A DNA stretch of 64,000 nt from Sipunculus nudus (taxonomy: Eukaryota > Annelida > Sipuncula > Golfingiida > Sipunculidae), in NCBI GenBank assembly GCA_026874595.1, contig CM049306.1, forward strand, positions 38,226,019 through 38,290,018, given 5' to 3'. Below the pieces are notes generated by a model, which worked only from the letters and a program-made list of their open reading frames with translations, was not told where the DNA came from and searched no databases. Both the position numbers and the translations under genes were made by a program. Numbering within the stretch: the first letter of the stretch is position 1; every line of letters begins with the position of its first letter. Positions 52,061 to 63,189 of the stretch are shown piece by piece.

Positions 52061-53822
52061 TGTTTATTATATATACAATCAAGAATATATAAAAAGTATT
52101 AACTTTATATTTTGACGAACATTTTCTTCATTTCTGTCATCTGAATCATCATATGCACAAACATACAGAATATATAATTACATTATTATTTCCAGGTAAT
52201 AAATAGATTAATTGCAAATTGGGTCGAAATGTAACTACATGCACACACGAATGGGGGTATATATATGTTGAGGTGTATTTATAAAAATGTACAAATAACA
52301 TTTTATAAACTCATATACGAAATACTCAGTAAAATTAAAATTCTTTAAAATTAAAGTCCTTAAAGGTCAGATATTATTTTGACTTTAATGGATCTGTAAT
52401 ATCATAGTTAAAAAAGAAGTATTACATTCATACTAACATTAATTAAAAAGGAGAATCAAAGGGCTGTTTAGTATGTAGGTCATACTATTTGTTTAAGGTA
52501 CAAACGGAACACAGAAATAACTGTCTTGCACACTCTTAAATCACATAAACACAAGTCGCATACATTTCCTCCAAAAGTATAATCAATAAACAGAAATAGT
52601 TATTTTGATATTTTATTGCAATCAAGACAACGATACATGGAGATGCGAAAACAGTGTATATCAGGGGCAGAGGTAGCACCACGTCACAGAGTGGATCCCA
52701 AATATAATCATAGAGCAACGTATCGCTGCAAAATCACATAACACAATAGGACGATTTATGCAACGTGCTTGTACACCCCAAAAGAAAGGAACAGATTAGC
52801 AGCTTACATAGGAACAAGAGGGCCATTTGTACATTGTTATGTCCACATTAGCAGCAATTTTCCACTATGGCTAGTTTACACAAGGCGACTTCAATTGTGA
52901 GGCAGGGGGTGGGAGGCTTGTCCGTTGACTTGAGGCACCCACCTTTTGTACTGCTGCCAGAACTCTTTAAATGCTTCAATAGGACTAAATGTCACTCTAC
53001 GCCTGTCTGTCGCCTCCCGTTCGCCGACCGTCGCCATCTGAACATAGCTCTTGCTAACTAATAACCCCGGGCTGAGCTTATACTCTTAACAGGCCAGTTT
53101 GGAGACAATGATTGTCGGCAAAGCCACACATCACGTGAACAATAAATGGTACGCCAATTTAGTTGGATACACTTTCTGCATAGGTGAACGAAAAAATCTA
53201 CCATCGGTCTGTTAACACTTCATCGTTCAGCTGTATAAGGAACTATATAAAGAGAAGCAAAAAAAAATACTAAAATAACAGTAAGTCAGATGTAAGGAAA
53301 ATGAAATGACATGAAAAACCTGTGAAGGACATGGAACTACAAAAACTGTATGTTCAAATAAATATACAAAGCTGTCTAAGACGCTTGCAAGGGGGAAAAA
53401 AGTAAAAAAAAAAAAATCGATCGTTGTCGAAGAAGTGTCTACCCAAGATGTCAACCAAGGTCAAGGCCACTGGTGTTACATCTGCACGTCTCGCTGTGTT
53501 GTTTATAACAGAGGTAATACATCCATATGATTCGAGTACAGGCTTTGCACATGTGTTTTGTAAATTGGTCAAATATGAATAATTAAAAAAATAAACTTGT
53601 TAGACTAAACACTAACAAGTTTTGCACCGACTGAAAATTACTCAAGTTTCTTAGAGAAACTATATTGACTTATTTTAATAATCTACAAGAATCAACAAAA
53701 AAAATTGTTTTAATCATTTCAAATGTAAAAATTGAATTGGAATGCCTATAATATCAAAAGCCAAATCAACATATTTAAAATGTTGTGTAAAATAAACCAG
53801 GCTGTTAATCTTAACCTCTATG

Positions 53823-53886
<64 letters not shown>

Positions 53887-53941
53887 GGATAAGCACCTGG
53901 GTACTATGCATGTCTAAATTATATATAATTATTTATAATTG

Positions 53942-53990
<49 letters not shown>

Positions 53991-54248
53991 TGCATTATCA
54001 GTGGGCCGTGCCACTGTTATGTTCGTTATACAAAACGATATCACACATATATCAGTCATAATTTATATAAAATATTAATATATGCATTACTCAGAAGCTA
54101 AAACTCAACAAATGCATGGCAAGAAATTGACAAGCTTCTAAGTAACTCCACACAATAGTGAATAGATAATACCTCAGAATCCGAGCATATTAACTATATT
54201 TTCATTGCACTGAGCCTTGTAATAAATTTGAGCATGAACGCGATGGCG
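51550..54248. other. 3' flank of Hmx: probable 3' UTR plus intergenic sequence
   Basis: Directly downstream of the stop (54249) the sequence is AT-rich with (TA)n at 53825-53884 and 53946-53976. I found no clean AATAAA on the minus strand in the first 600 bases; ATTAAA variants lie near 53671 and 53707. Further out are (CT)n at 51868-51897, (TA)n at 52000-52058 and a balanced block at 52860-53130 with a symmetrical GACAATGATTGTC. Confidence 0.5.
53104..53116. promoter_or_regulatory. Symmetrical SOX-type site
   Basis: GACAAT-G-ATTGTC is a perfect 13-base dyad of two facing SOX half-sites (ACAAT). It sits in a balanced block 1.1 kb past the Hmx stop codon. Confidence 0.35.
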
Positions 54249-54844
54249 TTATACAGTTCCCGGAAGTGACGACTTCAGCGAGAAGGACGTTGGGTAATAG
54301 AGCGGATGAGAGTTGATTGCGGGTGAGAACACGTTTTGACTCGAGTCCGATAGAGTGTGCGGTGAGCCATGGTCATGGTACAGCACCGGAACCCGAACCA
54401 TTCTCTGTGTAGCGTGCGCCATGTTGGCAGCTTCAAGTTCAGCAGCAAGTTGGCGCTTCCATTTATTTCTGCGATTTTGAAACCATATTTTCACTTGAGT
54501 TTCTGTGAGGTGCAGCGATGAGGCTAAAGCTGCTCTTTCTGAACTGCTAAGGTATCTCTTCATATCAAACGTTGATTCGAGCTGGAACACCTGGCTCCGA
54601 GAAAATACAGTTCTGGTTTTCTTTTTGCGTACTAGATTAGAATCGTCGCCATGTGTACTCGTTGATTCAGCCCTTTGGGAAGGACCGTCTTTGCCATCCA
54701 CAGAGTCTTCGTATTCTCTGCGCTCGTTTGTTTCGCTTTCCATGTCATGGCTGGCACCCGATTCGTCTTTTCCCAACTCTTCGGCTGATTCCGACGTTCT
54801 TCGGTCCCGAGCTGGCGGGGAGTCTGTGCGGTCGTGGGAATCCC
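54249..54844 (-). CDS. Hmx: Hmx/NK5 homeobox transcription factor, exon 2 (homeodomain and C-terminus)
   Basis: This exon encodes residues 112-308 of the inferred 308-residue protein plus the TAA stop; codon 111 (Gly) is split across the intron. It opens after a TTTTGTCAG acceptor. An acidic, Ser/Glu-rich stretch (112-180) is followed by a 60-residue homeodomain (184-243) with R5, F8, L16, W48, F49, Q50, N51 and R53 in place. The core [20 protein letters not shown] and the trailing LAAELEAAN and VRVPVLYH (259-267) are signatures of the HMX (NK5) family rather than NK2 or other NKL classes. The tail has SHPLYYP (289-295), similar to the HPVYY near the end of vertebrate HMX3. HMX proteins are nuclear DNA-binding factors of neural, sensory and ear or head development that bind CAAGTG/TAATTG-type sites. 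Frame is continuous with exon 1 (phase 1). Family assignment is near certain; exact orthology among duplicates cannot be judged from one window. Confidence 0.97.
54447..54626 (-). other. Hmx: Homeodomain-coding segment of Hmx
   Basis: These 180 bases encode exactly 60 residues. The recognition helix reads [19 protein letters not shown], with Gln at homeodomain position 50 and Asn at 51. From memory, the domain differs from vertebrate HMX3 at only a couple of helix 2 positions (ERAALASS here, ERAGLAAS there). The segment is intact, with no frameshift or stop. Confidence 0.96.
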
Positions 54845-55258
54845 CTGACAAAACAAAAAAATAATAATTATAATCATAATAGTAAATATGTTATGGTTGT
54901 CACATATGCATGCCTGATTAAGTAATTAATTAATTTTATCATCCTGGTCAATACCACTTCCATAAATAGTTCTCCATGTAGTCGCTAACCAAGGAGATTT
55001 GATAAATATTAAATCTTCTTGCTCTTATAATTCATAAATGTATAGTGTTTGTGTAATGAATAAGTATATTTAAAAAATAAAGTGTGCATTTTTATTTCAA
55101 CGGAAAAAAAAATTAATTAATATTTCTTGTATGCATGGCAGAAGGTAACAGATATGTGATACGGTACTATATATACATATCTGATAATGCTTTATAATAT
55201 ATTAAGAAACTATAAATATAAACTGATCATCATAATCGTTAATATTGTGTTTTATATA

Positions 55259-55305
<47 letters not shown>

Positions 55306-56791
55306 TACATATAGCCTGTTCTTATCAATTCTTTGTAAAAAAATTTGTAAAAATTTCAAATAAAATTGTTGTAACTAAAAGGCCCAAGTTAATGCAAACG
55401 CTGAAAAAATAATAAAAAAAATAATCTGCTTGAGAAAAACTATTAATCAGAGAGGAATATATTATATATGTATAATCAATTGGCAGCGATGTTCGTATAA
55501 AGGAAAGGCCCAAGTTGATGCAGCAGCTGGAAAAATACGTATAAAAATAATTGGTTTACAAAAAAAACTATTAATCAGATAGGAATACATATAATCAATT
55601 GTCAACCAAATGCGTTTTTTTTTTCTTTTTCAAGTTGTATCTTGGATGCAACACATTTTTTCCTCCCTTTTTTTGACACCCGATCGCTGTTTGAGATTCA
55701 AGGCAAATTAGCTCCTGGTTATCTATACGCATTAACAAAACGGCTCTGGTGTAAACTGACAAGCTTCACTGTGATAAAACATTTATAAAGGCGGGCGGCG
55801 GCAATAGTTTCGTATCTCCTTCATACAAGACAGACCGGTGCTTATATTAGGTCTTAAAACTCGGATTCCTACTGAATAGGCTCAGAGACGGCCCTTGAGT
55901 CAGTTGCATGCTTAAAAAAATCATATATCAGGTTGACAGATATGGAAAAGGGTATAACATTACATTCAAACTTGTGTGTTGGTTGACAGAAGACTACTTT
56001 GAACTGTTTTGCTCATGATAAATGCATTGCAGGCTGGATTGGGCGATCCTATTTTTAAAAAGGGAAGCTCTCCTATTCCAAACCCGTTCTGTAACATATA
56101 TAGAAGCTATTCGAGAGGACTGGCCGGATAAGATTACTACTTATATTTCAAGAGTTTTCCTGAAATTTCTTGGAGAGAAAAAAAATGAGGCCTTTCATAA
56201 TTTGCTAAATTAACCGTTGAAAGCATCCTTCAGCTAAGAAGATATGCTGGCTAACACGGATTTCTCTGTTAATATTGATTTTTTTTATCATTCATCTGTT
56301 CTGCATGTACACCTGTATTAACAACAATCACACCTTTGTTGCGTTTTAATCACAATTGAATGCACTGGAAATACATTATAGCGTGAACTCAAACGTGTTA
56401 TTAATGATGCGATTCTTTTCAAAGACGTATTTCATTTAAAATGTTTAATTACATCATTTTATCTGATTTGTTATCCGATGAGTTGACTCCGGGTTTTTTT
56501 TTAGTTTTGATTCATTTCTAACGACTTATTGATACAGTATACTGTTAGTATTGACCAGATCTCAATTATATATTACAAGGTTTACATGTGACATGCAGAA
56601 CATAGGACATATATGTTCAATATTGCAACATGCCACAAAATATCAGCTAAATAAATAATAAGGTAAAAGAATATGCATAAATGGCCATCAGTATATTAAT
56701 ACATTATTCTTTTATTTATGTGTATACATCATAATTTTAAGTTACCTTTATTCACACATAATTTTACATTATTTGATAGCTAATAAGTTTG

Positions 56792-56840
<49 letters not shown>

Positions 56841-57361
56841 GAATATTTTTTTTCCTTTTCATTTCCAAATATGCATCAAGAACAAATACGATTTTGTATC
56901 AAATATACATGCAAAATTTAAAGCCCTGTAGACAGTACAGTTTTCGTTGATGTTGTATTTTTCATGCATGTTGCGTCTTTGCGTCTACACGTGGCATCAT
57001 ACATTATTCTATATTTAGATGTAGATGTTTTAATCTTTTAAAATATATTAAATAAAACGTAATTTGAAATAAGAGAGACATAACCGTAAATTAATATTTA
57101 AGTGTACATTTTTTAAAATATATTATTATTACATTCTTTTTTTTTATTAACACGCAGAATTATTTACATATTAATTCGTATATATATATATGGCTGTATG
57201 CAAGTTATTATAAATATGTATATATGTATGTGTATGTATATATACATATGTCATCAAAAATACAATAAAATACATTTTTTATGATGGAGCTTTTATAATA
57301 AATACAGAAACTTTGTGCACACGTACTCATATGTGCATATACATATATAATATTTTTATGT

Positions 57362-57395
<34 letters not shown>

Positions 57396-57828
57396 ACGCG
57401 TATACTTTTATACGCAATACACACATCCACACATATATTTATAAACATATACATATATATATAATTTCTAGTAAATGAAATACATCGAATAAATATATTT
57501 CCCTCATGTGTTAATAATAAAAAGGAATGCTTGAAAAAAAATTTAGATGCCTTCGTTTAGGTTCCAAAAGTGAGATGCATTGTTCAAAATTATTAACAAA
57601 TTATTCTTTGAGATTTCAAAAAGCAACATAAATACATACATTCATACATTGTTCAAAACTATTAAAAGCATTATAAATGCGTGCATTCTAACACTGGACT
57701 TCTCCAAGACTTTATACATACACAAAGCTGCGCAGCTGTCTTGATTCTGCGCTTCCGCGTCAGATTAATGAAAACAGTGAGACACTTTTTGGCTGTGTAG
57801 TGGAGTATATAAATATAGCTGCGCTTAC
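54845..57828 (-). other. Hmx intron 1
   Basis: The 2,984-bp intron has canonical GTAAGC donor and TTTTGTCAG acceptor, phase 1. It contains (TA)n tracts (55254-55302, 56796-56837, 57365-57393), a diverged tandem duplication (55379-55605), and one compositionally balanced block at about 55660-55910. That block has GGCGGGCGGCGGCAATAG and few simple repeats, so it is a candidate intronic enhancer. No other coding sequence is evident in it. Confidence 0.9.
55379..55605. repeat. Intronic tandem duplication, period about 126 bp
   Basis: AAGGCCCAAGTT(A/G)ATGCA begins both copies. ACTATTAATCAGA(G/T)AGGAATA and TATAATCAATTG(G/T)CA follow in the same order. The copies are about 85 percent alike by eye. 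It lies inside Hmx intron 1. Confidence 0.7.
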
Positions 57829-58159
57829 CTGTGCGCGTGTGAAGCGGAGATGTCAACGATGTAGTCATAGCTGTTGGGCTGTACCACGGATACCAAAACG
57901 GTGGTTTAGCAGCCCCCATCCTCCCGGCTAAAACCAAGGGGGAAAAAGTTGGATGTAAGTACTTGAGTCCACTCATAGACCATACTTGCGCTGGACGGCA
58001 GTCGGCATCTTCCCCAGTTTCCCTGGCCGCGGGACTGGGGGATTTAGCTGGGCGATGGGGTGAGCCTCCATCCCCCAATATACTGCTGATTGAATGTTTG
58101 AGACAAGGTGGTTTTTCTGGTGAAGGAGCCGGCGAAGTTGATGCCTCATCACTGGACAT
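57829..58159 (-). CDS. Hmx: Hmx/NK5 homeobox transcription factor, exon 1 (N-terminal regulatory region)
   Basis: This exon encodes residues 1-110 and the first base of codon 111, ending at a strong donor (ACAG|GTAAGC). The ATG has a good context (CACC before it, A at -3), and an in-frame TGA 18 bases upstream rules out N-terminal extension in this exon. Residues 22-28 (HSISSIL) resemble an eh1-like Groucho-binding motif and sit where vertebrate HMX3 has FSIKNLL. Residues 86-95 (PPFWYPWYSP) match the position and style of the WWYPY motif of HMX3. The rest is Ser/Pro-rich and probably disordered. The phase-1 junction with exon 2 gives a continuous frame. A two-exon layout with the whole homeodomain in the last exon matches vertebrate HMX2/HMX3. 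Possible additional upstream non-coding exons are not visible. Confidence 0.93.
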
Positions 58160-58166
58160 GGTGCAT
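58149..58166 (-). other. Five-codon upstream ORF overlapping the Hmx start codon
   Basis: An ATG seven bases upstream of the Hmx ATG opens a frame reading MHHVQ then TGA. It overlaps and extends past the main start in a different frame. Overlapping uORFs of this kind usually lower initiation at the main ATG. The upstream ATG has a weaker context than the main one (CACC ATG). Its use is inference and depends on the true transcript start lying upstream. Confidence 0.5.
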
Positions 58167-58337
58167 GTGAAGTGTCAACCCCGTGGAGTTGAATAAAGAC
58201 AATGTTGGCACGGCACAAGAAGCGTTTGAAGTGCCACCAGTAACGCGGCAGCGATCTTGTCCTCGCTAAGTCAAGTTTAAGTCCTGTAAGTATGTTTAAG
58301 TCCTGCACAAGACAAAGTGTTCTTCACGCCACTGAAC

Positions 58338-58379
58338 AACTGACTCTGCCAGATGAGGGGGCTGCGGCTAGCTTTTATT
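58338..58379 (-). promoter_or_regulatory. Possible Hmx core promoter: TATA-like box and initiator
   Basis: On the minus strand an AATAAAAG box (58379-58372) is followed by TCAGTT (58343-58338), which fits the metazoan initiator consensus. The spacing from the T of the box to the initiator A (58341) is about 36 bases, a little longer than the usual 30-31. This would give a 5' UTR of about 180 bases. The call rests on motif and position only. Confidence 0.3.
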
Positions 58380-58900
58380 CTATCCAAACACTCCTTACCA
58401 CTGCCCCCAGCATAAAAACGGTTGTAAGCTCAAGTGGTCGCCTGCTCATTATGTATGCCCATTAGAGTACTTGACTACGCTGAATGGGGGAGTGGGAGGG
58501 GCCAAGCCCAGAGGCGCCGTGGCCGTATGGGCTCTTTTCAAAACTCTAATGGCCGCCCTTCCATCGCTCATAATTGTCCTCTCTTAATGGCTAATTGGAT
58601 CTACCCGAGTCCCAGTAACTATTGCCTCAATTGTAGGTGAACGCAGGTCGGAGCATCCATGACAAACGTTTAGGAGGCGACTAAATATTATCGCTAGGTA
58701 AAGTAACACGCATCCTTATAAGACGCGATCGCTTAAGCACCCATGTGACATACATCTTAACGTTCCGTTGTTTCGCTACGGCACCGGGATCCCTCAGCAT
58801 CGCAGACTCGGCTTTTGTAACTGCCTGAACCCTCCTCCCCGTTACCTGACCCCGCATCACGCCCCTGATTATCTTGATTACATCCTATTGAGCTTTTATT
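58380..58900. promoter_or_regulatory. Proximal upstream region of Hmx, candidate promoter or enhancer
   Basis: This block is compositionally balanced, lacks microsatellites and carries several homeodomain-type sites. It has CTCAAGTGG at about 58429 (CAAGTG is the NK-class and HMX core, so self-regulation is possible), CATTAGAG, TTAATGG and GCTAATTGG. GC-box-like GGGAGTGGGAGGGG lies near 58486. The contrast with the AT-rich flank from about 58900 onward suggests constraint, but no alignment was possible. Confidence 0.4.
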
Positions 58901-60804
58901 GAATATGCATATACTTAAATAAGCACCTCTTGTATAGGCTAACTTATTTTACACTTGTTTTACAACAATGCTAGGCAAACTTTCGTGCCCTGTTTTCACC
59001 TTCCAGTTTATAATTTTTTGCATTTACTGTTATTCAATAAAAAAGACAGTATGTTGGCTTATCTAGTTTTTTAAAAATCGGACTTTTGCTATTCTCAACA
59101 CAACCCATTGCAAGCCATATATATATTTAACAGAATTGACTATAATTACAGTATACACATATATCAAGCGCTCATCATAAAGCTAGGTTCTAGTTAAAAC
59201 GTTATATATGCATCATTAGTAGATAACTGTTGATTATTTACATATATGGGAGTTTATCAAACGCATATACATGTCTATACATGTCTATACACTATTTGGA
59301 TAGGCAGATGAGAATGGAAAATCAAATAAACATTTCCATTATATGACAATATTATGCTATTTTATATATTTTATTATAAATTATATAGTATGTGTTTGTG
59401 CTCAAGAGAGAGAGACAGACACACAGAGATATACAAGAGTGTATCTATAAATGGCCTCTAAGGAAAAATTAAATAAAGAAACATATGTATAAAAGAAAAT
59501 TCAACAACATTTATTATGGTCCAAATCATTGCTTTCAGTCACAAAAACCTTTGTTAATTTTCTGGTAAGTTATTTGACTATCACATGTATATTAATATAT
59601 TATTAATGTAAGTATAATAAACATAAATTATCTATTGTATAAGTAGTTAGTATAACTTATCTAGGCATTCATCATGGCTCTGATGATGGCGTTCGGTAGT
59701 CTGCAGGGGTTGAGAACCCGGAGAACCCGGAGAAAACCACCGACCTTGGACGAGAAAAAAAACTATAAACAATCCACTCTCATAGCTACAGTGGGAATAA
59801 AGCCCGGGTCGCATGCTGAGAGAGCCGAACGTTTTAACCCCTCGACTGTCCAGACCCCAATAATTAATTAATCTATCAGTTTCAGCACATTTACAGTTCT
59901 TATTATAAACAGATTCTTCTTCTCATTATTATTATTATTATTATTTCTTATTTTTATGATTGTTGTTGTTTCTCTTGTTGGTTACTGTTGCTATTCTTGT
60001 TGTTATAATAAGCACAACATTCAATTAACCAGGATACGCCAGAGTACCTCTTAAGGCATGTATTCCATTATTTTAGACAAATTTAGTTGACTTATATAAT
60101 TGACTTTATATTGAAGAAATTAAAAAAATCCTGACGAGCGTATATAATTGTCAACATATTTCATCATACAATTTTGCGCTTCCTTGTTAAAATATTTAAA
60201 TATATTTAAATATATTAAAACATATAAGGTTTATTATATTCATATGTATGAAGAAGGATATTATTCGTACACACAGATATATATATATATATATATATAT
60301 ACAATGTTTTAATATATACATATATATATATATATATGTAAATATGCAGTTATTTAGACATACCACCTATGGTGGGCGGTAACCATTAGTCTTATTGACA
60401 AAGATCCGTATAGAACCAGCTGTCAATCAAGCAGTTATATAATATGAAAAGAACGCGGACTCCTGACATCCCAGGAGCAGGGAATATGTAGACCGACAAT
60501 TCTCCTGGCCAGTCTCCCTTGGGTATACAGTATTCAATTGACTTATGTCTTTATCAAGTAGCTGGCCAGGTTTGGGGTATATTATTGACTTAATTTGGCC
60601 ATATCCGCACCGGTAGTGGTATAGCGGAGCATCTGCCGTAGACGTAGCCCCGGGCAACCAAGATTGGTCTTGACAAATGGAGTCTTTTTGCCATGAAGAT
60701 GAACACTTAAATTTTATTCAGAATTGTCTGCATTTTTGTGTTCAATGTCCCGTTATTTCTGTCCACGGCTTACGGAAAAAGGCCAAAATTACATAAGTCC
60801 ATAG

Positions 60805-60865
<61 letters not shown>

Positions 60866-61100
60866 CGTATACGTTAAAATTATGGTACTATATCAAAATG
60901 AACATCGAATAGTTATTTTTTACATGATTATATTCATTGATATATCAGTGAACACTAGCGGTTGTGGTGTTACAAAACATAATAAAGCTGCCTCATTTTA
61001 GTAATATATGTATAAATATAATATATAATATATTTTAAGTATTTGTTAGCATGTAAATACTCGTATTGATATTATAAAGCTCTGCTTCCTGCGTATACGT
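58900..61100. other. AT-rich intergenic sequence with SINE remnants
   Basis: Contains the minus-strand SINE at 59690-59860, (TA)n at 60277-60301 and 60808-60862, and a tRNA-like piece near 60610-60670 (GTAGTGGTATAGCGG then GGCAACCAAGATTGGTC). No gene seen. Confidence 0.55.
59674..59860 (-). mobile_element. tRNA-derived SINE, degenerate
   Basis: Read on the minus strand, the head resembles GTCTGGACAGTCGAGGGG then TTAAAACGTTCGGCTCTC, with a decayed B-box GACCCGGGCTTTATTCCC. The body then carries GGTTTTCTCCGGGTTCTCC and a second CGGGTTCTC. That TTCTCCGGGTTCTCC block is familiar from the shared tail domains of several invertebrate SINE families. Family name not assigned. Confidence 0.6.
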
Positions 61101-61103
61101 ATA

Positions 61104-61275
61104 TGTTGGAGCCTGTCTGCGGATCTGGCCCATCTGCCGATGGGCTTGGCCCATATGAGGATCCGTTATTGGGCTGCCCATCTGCAGATGGGCAGCCCAA
61201 TAACGGATTTGATACCTTCCCCTTTTGGCCCATCTGCAGATGGGCTTGGCCCAATAACCGATTTTAGTTTTTATT
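61104..61275 (+). repeat. Left terminal inverted repeat
   Basis: Pairs with 63022-63180 over nearly its whole length, with a few substitutions and one gap. Contains the 48-bp perfect palindrome centred on CTGCAG at about 61185. Confidence 0.88.
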
Positions 61276-61332
61276 AATTTATCGTTATTTTTTTATTATC
61301 TTGATGACTTTTGTAATCAGACAAACACTTAA

Positions 61333-61551
61333 ATGGATTTCCCTGCTCTTGGGGTGTCCAACACACTTGTTATTCCCTCTGAAGCCAAGCTCAGAGAAGA
61401 GGTCAGCAAGTATTTACGGGTAGTCCCTGTTGATAGTCTGTTTTACGTCGCTAAGAACATCCACGAGAGGACCATGCAGGATATCGAAAGACCTTTGCCC
61501 ATGTTAGTGCTTCATTTATCATGTAAGGTGTATCCGATATTAAGTTGGTGA
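61333..61551 (+). CDS. Short ORF inside the inverted-repeat element, unknown function
   Basis: A 72-codon ATG-initiated frame of balanced codon content in otherwise AT-rich surroundings. It includes EEVSKYLRVVPVDSLFYVAK and NIHERTMQDIERPLPMLVLH. I do not recognise the family. TTATCAT|GTAAGG near 61521 would be a good splice donor, so the real exon may stop there rather than at the frame's TGA. It could be a captured host exon, part of the element's own gene, or chance. Confidence 0.35.
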   Translation: MDFPALGVSNTLVIPSEAKLREEVSKYLRVVPVDSLFYVAKNIHERTMQDIERPLPMLVLHLSCKVYPILSW

Positions 61552-62290
61552 ACTGGTCATACCTAAATGCGTTTACCCTTAAGTGTTATTATAGTATTAG
61601 TGACAACCAAATTAACTAGAAAGCACTCACAGAGCACATGCCTCCGCCACCGCCTGTGTATGTACCAATGAAAGTACACTCGGTTATATGACATGAAATA
61701 GTATATGGCCTTTTTGACAAAAAAGGTACAACCCCATCAAAATAATGTGCCATTTAAACCACTGTATTATCATAATTTATTCAATTTATATAATATAGAT
61801 TAATTTTACATATATGTTTATTGTTCCGAATCCAAACAAGGTCTTTAAAAAAGTTTAGAATAGTTCCTACTAAGCTGAGCTAATATTTTATTCGATAACA
61901 GTATCCCACACAGACTGAAATTAGTAATATGCAAGTATTTACTACGAATTTTGGTAGTTTTATCGTATAAATTTTATCTCTACATTATTTATCTTCTGAG
62001 TATAAAGTATAATTATATTTATCCAAAATGGTTTATAAGGAGTCTTGTCACAATTTTAATTTTATATTTATATTTATATTTTATTTATTAAAACATATTT
62101 ATAATATAAACATCGTGATGATTGCTTGTTTCAGAGATCTATTCATTTATCAGTTGTATCTAATAAAATGTTTTATATTAAAAATAAAAATAAACTTTAC
62201 TATGTTACTGTGAAAGATATGAAAAACATAACCCTATCGTTTTGTTTGAATTTATTTTGTGGCGTTTTTGCCCTGGCCTTTGCAAAGACA

Positions 62291-62356
62291 CTACTCTCCA
62301 GCAATGACCCCTGCAGCCAAAACTACATTTAACCTCGGCATCATCTCTGTGATAAC
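62291..62356 (-). CDS. Possible terminal exon inside the inverted-repeat element, unknown function
   Basis: On the minus strand a pyrimidine tract and TTTTTTCAG acceptor (62357-62358) precede a 66-base frame of 21 codons plus TAG (VITEMMPRLNVVLAAGVIAG then E). The acceptor and frame look exon-like, but it is short and no partner exon is found. Family unknown. Confidence 0.25.
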   Translation of the reverse strand, partial: VITEMMPRLNVVLAAGVIAGE

Positions 62357-63021
62357 CTGAAAAAAAGGAGTAATGTCCGGCTTCCCTGCTGCTCTCATCA
62401 CCAGGACGCCAACAATTTTGTACGAATACTATAGTAGAGAGCTTATCAATAAGACACTTTTCTAAAAGAAACTGTATCAAGATGTGTTATTGTGATGAAA
62501 GTGCATGATTGTGATTGACTCTGAGATCAAATGACTCATGAGAGAGTGTTTGCTACATATATTACACTATTCTATTGTCAAAATGTATGTAGTATAACCT
62601 TGATATATATGCATGTGGATATTAAAAATGAATATGAGAAACTGATTTGTACCACATAAATTTCTCTTTAGTAAATTGTATGTACCGTGAAAGTCGCATC
62701 TATGTGGTAATGTAAATGAGATTTTTTCGCAACAGCTGTAATTACTCTTGGGTAAAAAGGGAACCTCATTAAACTCTTAACATCACACGAATGCAATGTA
62801 GACTAATTAAGAATTGTGTGTAAAAAGTGATTTAAAAGGGTATTGTAACACTGCATGCACATCTCTGTAGTTTTCTATGCACATCTATGTAATTTTGATG
62901 ATAAAATTATTGATGTAAGGCTGTGATAATGATTTATGTTTCAATTAACACATTAAGTTCTGAGAAATGTTTGTCTGAGTACAAAAGTCATCAAGATAAT
63001 TAAATAATAACATATTACTAA

Positions 63022-63180
63022 CAAAAATTAAAATCGGTTATTAGGCCAAGCCCATCTGCAGATGGGCCAGAAAATGCATGGTGTCAAATCCGTCATCTGC
63101 AGATGGGCAGCCCAATAACGGATCCTCATATGGGCCAAGCCCATCGGCAGATGGGCCAGATCCGCAAACGGGCTCCAACA
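63022..63180 (-). repeat. Right terminal inverted repeat
   Basis: Inverted copy of the left end, about 12 bases shorter because the GGCAGCCCAATA arm of the palindrome is lost. Confidence 0.88.
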
Positions 63181-63189
63181 AATATATGC

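Larger units (their letters stand above)
61104..63180. mobile_element. 2.1-kb non-autonomous DNA element with long terminal inverted repeats
   Basis: The left (61104 to about 61275) and right (about 63022 to 63180) ends are near-identical inverted copies starting TGTTGGAGCC(T/C)GT(C/T)TGCGG. They are built from the word GCCCATCTGC(A/C)GATGGGC. The left end holds a perfect 48-bp palindrome (61161-61208) of which one arm is largely missing in the right end. No transposase is recognisable in the 1.75-kb interior, and no target-site duplication is clear (flanks …ACGTATA and AATATATG…). It may be a cargo-carrying element. Confidence 0.8.

Noticed and set aside
54505-54864. Plus-strand 119-codon frame
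   Set aside because: Antisense shadow of Hmx exon 2.
57963-58308. Frames on both strands over Hmx exon 1
   Set aside because: Alternative-frame shadows of the exon; the chosen frame is the only one continuous with the homeodomain exon through consensus splice sites.
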